A stretch of DNA of 64,000 nt from Curtobacterium sp. SGAir0471 (GTDB lineage: Bacteria > Actinomycetota > Actinomycetes > Actinomycetales > Microbacteriaceae). How positions within the stretch are numbered: position 1 is the first letter of the stretch; the number at the start of each line of letters is the position of its first letter. The translations under genes and the position numbers were made by a program. The DNA lies in contig NZ_CP027869.1 in NCBI RefSeq assembly GCF_005490985.1, positions 2,542,001 to 2,606,000 on the forward strand, in the 5' to 3' direction. Of the stretch, positions 26,121 through 33,884 are shown one piece after another. The notes beneath the pieces are model-generated. The model ran no database searches, had not been told where the DNA came from, and worked only from the letters and a program-made list of their open reading frames with translations.

Positions 26121-28241
26121 TCAGACGGCCGTCACGCGGAAGGGGACCACCCGGTCCGACGGCAGGAGCGGCGGCTGCAGGCCGACCTGCTCGAGCACGC
26201 GCCCGCTGAAGACGCGGTCGCCGGACCACCACTCGGGCGGGCGGACGTCGTGGCCGTCCCCGACCAGGACCGGGTCGACGCGGTACCGCGTCTCCGGGTC
26301 GAGGTCACGGAAGACCACTCGTCCGACGCCGGACACCTCGGACCGACCGGTGCTCACGACGAAGAAGGCGGCGTCGCGGCGGTCCTCGGCGACGACGCCG
26401 TGGACCAGGCGTGTCGGGTCGACCTCGTCGACGCGGACGAGCTGCCCCGTGTGCAGCAGTGCGCGCCACTCCTTGTGCAGCGCGATCCACGACGCGAGCG
26501 TGCGCTCCTCGTCCTCGGTCGCCTGCGAGAGGTCCCACTCGATGCCGAAGTGGCCGATCAGGGCCGTCCCGGCACGGAACGACACGTCGTGGAAGCGACC
26601 CGTCGTGTGGTTGACGCCGCTCGCGACGTGTGCGCCGAGGAGTTCCGGCGGCAGGAGCTGCTGCGTCCAGCGGTGCATCTGCTGCCGCTCGGACGGGTCG
26701 ATGTCGTCGGACACCCACACGCGGTCGGTGTGCTCGATGACCGCGAGGTCGACGCGGGCACCGCCGGACGAGCACGACTCGATCTCGAGCGACGGGAAGC
26801 GCTCCTTGAGCGTCGCCATGAGCCGGTAGGTGGCGAGGGTCTGCTCGTGCACGGCCGCGCTGCCGCCGAGGAAGCCCGCCTCGACCAGGTCGCGGTTGTG
26901 GTCCCACTTGACGTAGTCGACGCCGTACTCGCCGATGATGGCCGTCATGCGCTCGAGCACGTACGCGAAGGCCTCGGGGATCGCGAGGTTGAGCACCTGC
27001 TGGTCGCGGGAGCGCACCGGCAGCCGCCCGTCGGCCTGCATGATCCACTCCGGGTGCGCGCGGGCGAGGTCGCTGTCCTCGTTGACCATCTCGGGCTCGA
27101 ACCACAGGCCGAACTCCATGCCGAGTGCACGGACGCGGTCGACGATCGGACCGAGGCCGTCCGGCCAGACGTCCTCGTCGACGTACCAGTCACCGAGGCC
27201 CGCGTGGTCGTCGCGGCGGCCGCGGAACCAGCCATCGTCGAGGACGTACCGCTCGACCCCGAGGCGCGCGGCACGTTCGGCCAGGTCGGTGAGCCGGGCG
27301 AGGTCGTGGTCGAAGTAGACCGCCTCCCAGACGTTGATCGTGACCGGACGCGGGGTCGTGGGGTGCTGCGGGCGGCTGCGGAGCCAGTGGTGGAACCGGC
27401 GGGCCTGGTCGTCGAGGCCCTCGCCCCAGGCGCCGTAGACCCACGGGCCCTCGTAGGTCTCGCCGGTGCCGAGCCGGACCTCGCCGGGCAGCAGGAGCTC
27501 ACCGCCGCCGACGACCTGGCGCCCGGTGGCCAGACGCTCGGCGAAGTGGCGGTGGTTGCCGCTCCACGCTGTGTGCACGCCCCACACCTCGCCCCGGGCG
27601 AAGCCGAAGCCGGGCTCCCCCACGCTGAGGACCGTGGCGGCGTCCGCGCCGGTGCGACCCTTGCGGCTGTCGCGCTCGTGCGTGCCGACGACGAGTTCGC
27701 GCCGCTGCGGAGTGCGCTCCTTGCCCCAACGACCGGCGAAGTCGAGCACCTCGCGGGCGCGGGACGGCACCGGGAACGCGACGGTCAGGTCGTCGACCGT
27801 GTAGGTCCCGGCGGCGGTGTTCGTCACGGCCGCGCCGGTGCGGACCAGGCCGGAGACGAGCAGCTCGAGCGTGATGCGGACGGCGAGACCGGCGGTCGGG
27901 TCCTCGGCCTCGGCGGTCAGCCGGGTGTCGTCGACGTGGAGCGCCGTCACCGTGAAGGCCGGGGACCAGTCACGGCCGTCGCGGTGGCCGGAGAGCCCGG
28001 GACGGCCGGTCCACCCGCGGTGGGGCTCGGGCAGCAGGGCGAGGCGGACCGGCACGTCGGCCTCGTTGTTCGCGACCGGGGCGACGTCCGCGTCGGCAAG
28101 GGCGACGAGCTCGTCGTGGCCCAGCGGGCCGAGGGCGGTACCCCAGTGGACGACGGCGGGCAGCGCGCCGTCGCGGCAGTCGAGGACGACGGACACCCCA
28201 CCGGCGGTCAGGTGGACGAGGTCGTTCGTGGTGGTGGGCAT
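26121..28241 (-). CDS. GH36 alpha-galactosidase
   Basis: This 706-aa GH36 enzyme removes terminal alpha-galactose from raffinose-type oligosaccharides or galactosides. It has an N-terminal beta-sandwich, then a (beta/alpha)8 barrel with RYVLDDGWFRGRRDDHAGLG, FGLWFEPEMVNEDSDL, and the nucleophile motif YVKWDHNRDL. The acid/base motif is VWVSDDIDPSER, preceded by IESCSSGGARVDL. The C terminus is a beta domain. No signal peptide is seen, so it acts on imported sugar. No transporter is adjacent. CGGAGCAACG precedes ATG 28241. Confidence 0.95.
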   Translation of the reverse strand: MPTTTNDLVHLTAGGVSVVLDCRDGALPAVVHWGTALGPLGHDELVALADADVAPVANNEADVPVRLALLPEPHRGWTGRPGLSGHRDGRDWSPAFTVTALHVDDTRLTAEAEDPTAGLAVRITLELLVSGLVRTGAAVTNTAAGTYTVDDLTVAFPVPSRAREVLDFAGRWGKERTPQRRELVVGTHERDSRKGRTGADAATVLSVGEPGFGFARGEVWGVHTAWSGNHRHFAERLATGRQVVGGGELLLPGEVRLGTGETYEGPWVYGAWGEGLDDQARRFHHWLRSRPQHPTTPRPVTINVWEAVYFDHDLARLTDLAERAARLGVERYVLDDGWFRGRRDDHAGLGDWYVDEDVWPDGLGPIVDRVRALGMEFGLWFEPEMVNEDSDLARAHPEWIMQADGRLPVRSRDQQVLNLAIPEAFAYVLERMTAIIGEYGVDYVKWDHNRDLVEAGFLGGSAAVHEQTLATYRLMATLKERFPSLEIESCSSGGARVDLAVIEHTDRVWVSDDIDPSERQQMHRWTQQLLPPELLGAHVASGVNHTTGRFHDVSFRAGTALIGHFGIEWDLSQATEDEERTLASWIALHKEWRALLHTGQLVRVDEVDPTRLVHGVVAEDRRDAAFFVVSTGRSEVSGVGRVVFRDLDPETRYRVDPVLVGDGHDVRPPEWWSGDRVFSGRVLEQVGLQPPLLPSDRVVPFRVTAV

Positions 28242-28362
28242 CGTTGCTCCGGTCGGCGTCGTCGACGCCTGCGCGTCGTGGGCAGGACGAGCCTGGCCGC
28301 CGTGGTGCGTCCCGCGCAACACGACGCGCGCGGCTGGTCGGAACCGACGAGGCAAGGGGCCG

Positions 28363-29346
28363 TCAGAACCAGCGCTTGACCTTGAAGACGACGAACAGGA
28401 TCGCGGCGAAGGCGATCATGGCGACGATGGACAGCGGGTAGCCCCACGTCCACGACAGCTCCGGCATGTGCGTGAAGTTCATGCCGTAGATCGCGGCGAT
28501 GAGCGTCGGGGCGAACAGGATCGCCGCCCACCCCGAGATGCGCTTCGTGTCGTCGTTCTGCTTCTGCGCCGCCAGGGTCGAGTCGACCGTCAGGGCGTTC
28601 TGCAGCAGCTGACGGAAGGTGTCCAGGCGCTCGACCGTGCGGATGACGTGGTCGAGGACGTCCCGGAACCGGCGCTGCAGCTCGACCGGCAGGTGGTACT
28701 TCTCGGCTCCGCGGTGCAGGTTCTCGATGATGCCGATGAGCGGGCGGGCGGCGCGCTGGAAGTCGACGACCTCGCCGAACAGCTCGTAGATGCGCCGCGA
28801 GACCCCGGCCACCCCGGAGAACAGCTGGTCCTCGATCTGGTTGATGTCCTCCTCGAGCCCGTCGATCACCGGCGCGTAGCCGTCGACGATCGAGTCCATC
28901 AGCGCCCACAGCTGTGCCTGCGGTCCCGCGGTGACCAGGGCCGGCTTGCCGCTCAGCCGCTGCAGCGCGCGCGGCACGGCCTGGGGTCCGCGCGGGTCGG
29001 CCGGGACCACCGCCAGGAAGAAGTCCTGCCCGACGAAGGCGTGCACCTCGCCGAACTCCACCTGTTCGGGACCGTCCTGGTAGACCGCCGGCTTCAGCAC
29101 GGTGAAGAGCGTCGAGCCGTACCGTTCGAGCTTCGGGCGCTGGTGTCCCTCGGCCGCGTCCTCGACCGCGAGCTCGTGCAGCCCGAGGGCGACCGCGACG
29201 TCCCCGAGCTCCTCGGCGTCGGGGCGGTGCAGCACGATGCACGCGCTCGCGCCCTGCTCGCCGATCATCCGGAAGGTGTCGTCGAGGGACGGGCAGGCGA
29301 TCGGGGCGATGCGGTCGACGTAGACGGTGTTGAGCTCGACGGTCAC
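28363..29346 (-). CDS. CorA-family magnesium/cobalt transporter
   Basis: This 327-aa protein has a soluble N-terminal funnel domain, a long helix (about residues 180-255), and two C-terminal membrane helices. The first membrane helix ends in the diagnostic YGMNFTHMPEL, and the protein ends with the usual basic tail, FKVKRWF. It conducts Mg2+, possibly Co2+ or Ni2+. GTG 29346 was chosen because a TACGGT -10 ends 6 nt upstream. The gene diverges from the TspO-like gene, with about 120 bp shared. Confidence 0.93.
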   Translation of the reverse strand: MTVELNTVYVDRIAPIACPSLDDTFRMIGEQGASACIVLHRPDAEELGDVAVALGLHELAVEDAAEGHQRPKLERYGSTLFTVLKPAVYQDGPEQVEFGEVHAFVGQDFFLAVVPADPRGPQAVPRALQRLSGKPALVTAGPQAQLWALMDSIVDGYAPVIDGLEEDINQIEDQLFSGVAGVSRRIYELFGEVVDFQRAARPLIGIIENLHRGAEKYHLPVELQRRFRDVLDHVIRTVERLDTFRQLLQNALTVDSTLAAQKQNDDTKRISGWAAILFAPTLIAAIYGMNFTHMPELSWTWGYPLSIVAMIAFAAILFVVFKVKRWF

Positions 29347-29352
29347 GAGGCC

Positions 29353-29358
29353 ACCGTA
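29353..29358 (-). promoter_or_regulatory. -10 hexamer TACGGT of the corA-type gene
   Basis: TACGGT on the minus strand, followed by 6 nt and GTG 29346. Confidence 0.5.
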
Positions 29359-29426
29359 CGCAGTGGCGGACGACTCGTCCCCCGACCACCTGGACGTGCG
29401 CTGCGACGGGGTGCACCGGACGGGCC

Positions 29427-29432
29427 TACCGT
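29427..29432 (+). promoter_or_regulatory. -10 hexamer TACCGT of the TspO-like gene
   Basis: TACCGT lies 34 nt before ATG 29467. It leaves a short leader containing the GGAGCGG ribosome site. Confidence 0.4.
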
Positions 29433-29466
29433 GCAGGTCATCAGCATGCTGACGAACGGAGCGGAC

Positions 29467-30282
29467 ATGAGGAAGATCTGGAAGCGCATCGCGGTCGCCG
29501 TGAGCGCCGTCGTGGCAGTGGTCGGCGCGTTCGTCGGCTCGGGAGCGGCGGGCGGGACCCCGATCGCCGAGGCGTCGGGCGGCGCCCTGTCGGCGTCCTC
29601 GACCGCGATCGCCCCCGCCGGACCGGCGTTCTCGATCTGGAGCGTCGTCTACGTCGGCCTGATCGCCTGGACCGTGCGGCAGTTCTTCCGCACCGCCGAC
29701 GACGAGCGCCACGACCGCCTGTTCGTGCCTGCGGTGCTGTCCCTGCTGCTCAACGCCGCGTGGATCCTGTCCGTGCAGTTCGGGCTGCTGTGGGCGAGCG
29801 AGCCGATCATCGTCGCACTGCTGGGTGTCCTCGTCTGGGCGTTCGCGGTCCTGCGGCGGACGCGGCCCTCGGGCACCGTCGAGGCGATCGTGACCGACGG
29901 GACCTTCGGGCTCTACCTCGGCTGGGTCTGCGTCGCGACCGCCGCGAACACCGCCGCGGTGCTGACGGCCGCGGGCTTCCGGGGCTTCGGGCTCGGACAG
30001 GACGTCTGGGGCGTGGTCGTCGCCGCGGTCGCCGGACTCGTCGGGGTGCTGCTCGCGGTGTGGGGCGGCGGACGACTCGCTCCGACGGCCGCGCTGTCCT
30101 GGGGACTGGCGTGGGTCGCGGTCGGACGGCTCGACGGCCCGCTCGTGTCCGTGCCGACGGCCGTGACGGCGGTCGTCGCGGTCGCCGCCGCGGTCGTCGT
30201 CACCCTCGTGGTGCGCTCCCGCGTCGGCTGGGCTGCGCGCTCGCGCGGCGCGGCCGCGCAGGCGCCCGCGCCCGCGGCGTAG
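29467..30282 (+). CDS. TspO/MBR-like tryptophan-rich sensory protein
   Basis: This 271-aa integral membrane protein has about seven hydrophobic segments. The core GPAFSIWSVVYVGLIAWTVR and LLLNAAWILSVQFGLLW is TspO-like, with a conserved GxAFSIW and a Trp-rich fourth helix. It is longer than classical TspO (about 160 aa), as in other actinobacterial tryptophan-rich sensory proteins. TspO relatives bind tetrapyrroles and regulate stress responses; the ligand here is unknown. ATG 29467 has GGAGCGG at good spacing; ATG 29446 is an alternative. The C terminus is an Ala/Pro-rich tail. Confidence 0.85.
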   Translation: MRKIWKRIAVAVSAVVAVVGAFVGSGAAGGTPIAEASGGALSASSTAIAPAGPAFSIWSVVYVGLIAWTVRQFFRTADDERHDRLFVPAVLSLLLNAAWILSVQFGLLWASEPIIVALLGVLVWAFAVLRRTRPSGTVEAIVTDGTFGLYLGWVCVATAANTAAVLTAAGFRGFGLGQDVWGVVVAAVAGLVGVLLAVWGGGRLAPTAALSWGLAWVAVGRLDGPLVSVPTAVTAVVAVAAAVVVTLVVRSRVGWAARSRGAAAQAPAPAA

Positions 30283-30297
30283 CCGCGGCGCCGACTT

Positions 30298-30355
30298 CAC
30301 GCGCTGAGCGACAGTTCACGGGGCGGAGCCCGCGTGAACTGTCGCTCAGCGCGTG
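30298..30355. terminator. Long perfect inverted repeat between convergent genes
   Basis: Two 23-bp arms (30298-30320 and 30333-30355) are perfectly complementary around a 12-nt loop that itself contains GGGC-GGA-GCCC. It sits between the stops of the TspO-like gene and ald, so it can end both transcripts. It is not related to the GGACGGGAGGC family. The A/T-poor stretch up to 30422 holds nothing else. Confidence 0.75.
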
Positions 30356-30422
30356 AGGTAGCGGCGGCCGGCGCGCGGCGCGGCGCCGCACGGCCGCCGC
30401 CGGCCGCGGCCGCGGCCGCACG

Positions 30423-31523
30423 TCAGCGCGCGGCGGCCGCCAGGCCGTGCGCGGCGGCGACGGCCTCGTTCACGACCTGGCCGGCGTGCACGTTCACGCC
30501 CTTCGCGAGCGCCGGGTCCGCTGCGGTCGCCTGCTCCCACCCCCGGTCGGCGATCGCGATGGCGTAGGGCAGCGTCGCGTTCGTCAGCGAGATCGTGCTG
30601 GTGCGCGGTACCGCTCCCGGCATGTTCGCGACGCAGTAGTAGACGGCGTCGTGCACGAGGAACGTCGGATCGTCGTGGGTGGTCGGTCGCGAGCCCTCGA
30701 AGCAGCCGCCCTGGTCGATGGCGATGTCGACGAGCACCGATCCCTGTCGCATGTCCGCGACCATGGCGTCGGTGACGAGCTTCGGCGCCGAGGCTCCGGG
30801 GATGAGCACCGAACCGATGACGAGGTCCGCGTCGCGCAGCGCGTCGGCGATCGCGTGCGAGGACGACCGCAGCGTCGTGATCCGCCCGTCGAACCGGGCG
30901 TCGAGCGCGCGCAGCCGCGGCAGGCTGATGTCGAACACCGTGACCTCGGCGCCGAGCCCGAGGGCCATCGTCGCGGCGTGCTCCCCCGCGACCCCGCCGC
31001 CGATGACGACGACCCGACCGCGCGGCGTCCCGGGGACACCGCCGAGGAGCAGCCCGCGGCCGCCCTTCGTCCGCATGAGCTGGTCCGCACCGACCTGCAC
31101 GGACAGCCGGCCGGCGATCTCGGACATCGGCGACAGCAGGGGCAGCGATCGGTCCGGCAGCTGCACGGTCTCGTACGCGATCGCGGTCGCCCCGGAGGCG
31201 ACGAGTGCATCGGTGAGCGGGCGGTCGGCCGCCAGGTGCAGGTAGGTGAAGAGGACCTGCCCGGGGCGGATCGAGGCGTACTCGGAGGCGACCGGCTCCT
31301 TGACCTTGAGGACGAGCTCCGCCTGCTCCCAGACCTCGGCGGCCGTGGCGACGACGGTGGCGCCCGCAGCCCGGTACTCGTCGTCCGAGAAGGACGATCC
31401 GGCTCCGGCCCCGGACTGCACCAGCACCTGGTGACCGTGCAGCGCGAGCTCGCCGACCCCCGCCGGCGTGGCCGCGACGCGGTACTCGTTGTTCTTGACT
31501 TCGGTGGGGACGCCGATCAGCAT
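30423..31523 (-). CDS. ald: Alanine dehydrogenase
   Basis: This 366-aa NAD-dependent enzyme interconverts L-alanine with pyruvate and ammonia. It shows MLIGVPTEVKNNEYRVAATP at the N terminus, EPVASEYASIRPGQVLFTYLHLA, the NAD-binding VVVIGGGVAGEHAATMALGLG, and VLVDIAIDQGGCFEGSRPTT. AGGAG lies 6 nt before ATG 31523, which is preferred over GTG 31526. It is convergent with the TspO-like gene. No dedicated regulator adjoins it; the AraC-type gene upstream reads in the same direction 143 bp away and its target is unknown. Confidence 0.96.
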   Translation of the reverse strand: MLIGVPTEVKNNEYRVAATPAGVGELALHGHQVLVQSGAGAGSSFSDDEYRAAGATVVATAAEVWEQAELVLKVKEPVASEYASIRPGQVLFTYLHLAADRPLTDALVASGATAIAYETVQLPDRSLPLLSPMSEIAGRLSVQVGADQLMRTKGGRGLLLGGVPGTPRGRVVVIGGGVAGEHAATMALGLGAEVTVFDISLPRLRALDARFDGRITTLRSSSHAIADALRDADLVIGSVLIPGASAPKLVTDAMVADMRQGSVLVDIAIDQGGCFEGSRPTTHDDPTFLVHDAVYYCVANMPGAVPRTSTISLTNATLPYAIAIADRGWEQATAADPALAKGVNVHAGQVVNEAVAAAHGLAAAAR

Positions 31524-31665
31524 CACGGACTCCTTCGTGGGCGGTGCAGGACCCTTCCACGATGCGTCGCGGTTCGTTACCGGAGCGTTTCAGCCGAACA
31601 TCTGCATGACCGGAGCGCATTCCGACGCACGAGATTCGATCGGGGCCCCTCCCGCAGCCGGTCGA

Positions 31666-32658
31666 TCAGCGCGTTCGGAGTGACTCGCTCGGCAGTTCCC
31701 CGAAGCGCGCACGGTAGGTCGCGGAGAACCGGCCGAGGTGCCCGAACCCCCACGCACGGGCGATGTCCGCCACGCTGGTGTCGTCTCGATCACCGCGGAC
31801 CAGGTCCCCACGGGCGCCGTCGAGCCGCACGCTGCGCAGCAGGTCGCCCGGGGTCTGGTCGAGGTGCCGTCGGAGCGACTGCTGCAGCCCACGGGGGCTG
31901 AGCCCGGCGGCGGCTGCGATCTCGGCGGTCCCGATGGGGTCCCGCGCGTGGGCGTGCACGTACTCGAGAGCCAGCCGCAGTCGGGCGTGCTCCGGACCGT
32001 TCCCGGTCACCGTCGACTGCCAGCGCTCACGGTGCGGGAAGGCCTCGACCGCGGCGGCGGCGAACGCGTCGACGATGCTCCGCCGAGCCGCCGGCGTGAG
32101 CGCCTGGTCGGCACCGAGCCAGGTCCGCGTGTGCTCGCGGACCGCTGCCTGCCAGGCACGCATGCCCTCGGCAGTCGGACGCCGGAGCGGGTCGAAGGCG
32201 AAGGCGTCGTCCCCGACGAGCGCCCGGAGGTGCGCACGGTCGAGCTCGACGAGGTTGAGGCCGATGTCCCGGTGGTGCAGCTCGTACCGGTCGGGCAGCA
32301 CGAGCGGCACCCCGGGTTCGAGGTCGACCGACCGGCCGTCGACCGTCAGCGTGCTCGACCCGGCGCGGAGCCAGGCCACCAGGAACTTGTCGTCCACCGC
32401 GCTCTCGGTGCGGAGGTCCACCAGGAAGCGGGACGACCGCAGGGAGAGCAGGTCGTCGCCCACCCCGGAGAAGTCCCACATCGGGCGGTTACCCGTCCGA
32501 CGGACGCGGGGCGTCCGGAAGTCGTAGTCGGCCGTGAAGAACGCCAGGGCCTCGTCGACGTCGGTCCCGGTGATCCGTCGGAAGGACCGACCGTCCGGGG
32601 TCGCCGGAGTGGTGCGGTCGGATTCCACCCGGCCGAGGTTCTCGTGAGAAGGCACCAT
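31666..32658 (-). CDS. AraC-family transcriptional regulator
   Basis: This 330-aa regulator has a C-terminal AraC double helix-turn-helix. The first is IGTAEIAAAAGLSPRGLQQS with LRRHLDQTPGDLLRSVRLDG. The second is TSVADIARAWGFGHLGRFSA with YRARFGELPSESL. The N-terminal part looks like an AraC-binding-like domain (VDLEPGVPLVLPDRYELHHR) that would bind an effector or dimerise. ATG 32658 is favoured over an upstream in-frame codon at 32697. The neighbours are ald and a SorC regulator; a target cannot be named. Confidence 0.9.
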   Translation of the reverse strand: MVPSHENLGRVESDRTTPATPDGRSFRRITGTDVDEALAFFTADYDFRTPRVRRTGNRPMWDFSGVGDDLLSLRSSRFLVDLRTESAVDDKFLVAWLRAGSSTLTVDGRSVDLEPGVPLVLPDRYELHHRDIGLNLVELDRAHLRALVGDDAFAFDPLRRPTAEGMRAWQAAVREHTRTWLGADQALTPAARRSIVDAFAAAAVEAFPHRERWQSTVTGNGPEHARLRLALEYVHAHARDPIGTAEIAAAAGLSPRGLQQSLRRHLDQTPGDLLRSVRLDGARGDLVRGDRDDTSVADIARAWGFGHLGRFSATYRARFGELPSESLRTR

Positions 32659-32718
32659 GCACCAGAACCTACGGGGGACCACCGACATGTAGGTCACGAC
32701 CTGACCGAGGCACCCTGC

Positions 32719-33681
32719 TCAGGGCTGCAGGATCGCCTGCCCGACGCTCTCGTCGAGGATGAGGTCGGTGACGAGCCCGGCGGCGAGCGCACCCCGGAGG
32801 GACGCTGCCTTCGACCGGCCGGCCACCACGCAGACCCGCCGTGGCGCCCGCTTGATGGTGTCGAGGTCAGGCGCACCCGCGCGGGCGTTCACCCCGATGT
32901 CCTTCCACGACCCGTCGGCCCGGTAGAACACGGTCGAGACGTCCCCGACGACGCCCGCCTCGGAGAGCTCGTCGCGGTCGGAGGGGTCGAGGTACCCGCC
33001 GGAGTACACGTGCGAGGGCACCGGCGCCTGCGGGGCCCCGACGCCGAACACGACGAGGTCCATGCGTTCGTGCAGGTCGAGCACGCGGCGGATCGAGCGC
33101 TCGCGGAACAGTGCCTCCTTCGTCGCCGGGTCGTCGAAGAACGCCGGCACGGGGAACTGCTGCACGAACGCGCCGTACGCCTCGCCGAAGCGGCGGAGGA
33201 TCTCCGACGCGTAGACGATGCCCGTGGTCCGGGTGTTCGCGGCGCCGTTGATCTGCACCACGGTGGAACCGTGCGTGGTCTTCGGCACCAGGTACCGGCT
33301 GACCGCGCTGACGGTCGAACCCCACGAGATGCCGATCACCATGTTCGACTCGACGTACTGCGTGAGGATGCGCGCGGCGGACAGCGCCACCCGCTCGAGC
33401 CGGTCGACGTCGCTCGTGTGGTCCGGCACCGGGACGACGTGCGCGTGCACCCCGAAGCGGGCGCGGATGTTCCGGCTGAGCGCGGCCGCCTGGTCGAGGG
33501 GCGAGCGGATCTGGATGTCGACGAGCCCGGTGTCCCTGGCGAACTTCAGCAGCCGCGAGACCGAGGACCGCGAGGTCCCGAGCTCGTCGGCGATGGCGTC
33601 CATCGTCAGGTCCTGCAGGTAGTAGAGGTGTGCGGCGCGCAGCGCCTGCTGCGTGCGCATCGGCTGAGCCGCGTCGCTCAT
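32719..33681 (-). CDS. SorC/DeoR-type sugar-binding transcriptional regulator of glpD
   Basis: This 320-aa regulator has an N-terminal helix-turn-helix (LYYLQDLTMDAIADELGTSR, then SSVSRLLKFARDTGLV) and a C-terminal SorC sugar-phosphate-binding domain (residues about 60-320, VIGISWGSTVSAVSRYLVPK and DLVVFGVGAPQAPVPS). CGGAGCACC precedes ATG 33681. It is divergent from glpD, with a 203-bp region holding two identical-arm palindromes (33709 and 33795). It therefore probably represses glpD and itself, with a glycerol- or sugar-phosphate as effector. This is inference from arrangement. Confidence 0.9.
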   Translation of the reverse strand: MSDAAQPMRTQQALRAAHLYYLQDLTMDAIADELGTSRSSVSRLLKFARDTGLVDIQIRSPLDQAAALSRNIRARFGVHAHVVPVPDHTSDVDRLERVALSAARILTQYVESNMVIGISWGSTVSAVSRYLVPKTTHGSTVVQINGAANTRTTGIVYASEILRRFGEAYGAFVQQFPVPAFFDDPATKEALFRERSIRRVLDLHERMDLVVFGVGAPQAPVPSHVYSGGYLDPSDRDELSEAGVVGDVSTVFYRADGSWKDIGVNARAGAPDLDTIKRAPRRVCVVAGRSKAASLRGALAAGLVTDLILDESVGQAILQP

Positions 33682-33708
33682 GGTGCTCCGATCGGTAGAA
33701 CGCAACCA

Positions 33709-33722
33709 TGCACGGACGTGCA
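33709..33722. promoter_or_regulatory. Operator-like palindrome TGCACG-GA-CGTGCA
   Basis: Perfect 6-bp arms with a 2-bp spacer, 27 bp upstream of the SorC gene start. Same arms as the site at 33795. Confidence 0.65.
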
Positions 33723-33794
33723 CGGCCTCTGCAACCCCTGTCGCGCCTCCCGACCGTCCGTCCCGCCACCCGCGCGCCGCCACGACACGTGTGC

Positions 33795-33808
33795 TGCACG
33801 TTCGTGCA
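33795..33808. promoter_or_regulatory. Operator-like palindrome TGCACG-TT-CGTGCA
   Basis: Perfect 6-bp arms with a 2-bp spacer, 76 bp upstream of glpD. It is 86 bp from the first site, about eight helical turns, which would suit looping by a tetrameric SorC protein. Confidence 0.65.
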
Positions 33809-33884
33809 CGCGAGTTGCCCGCACTTCCACCCAGGAGCACCATCGAGGGAGTCCCCACGGAACCGACCAAGGAAGCGACGCACC

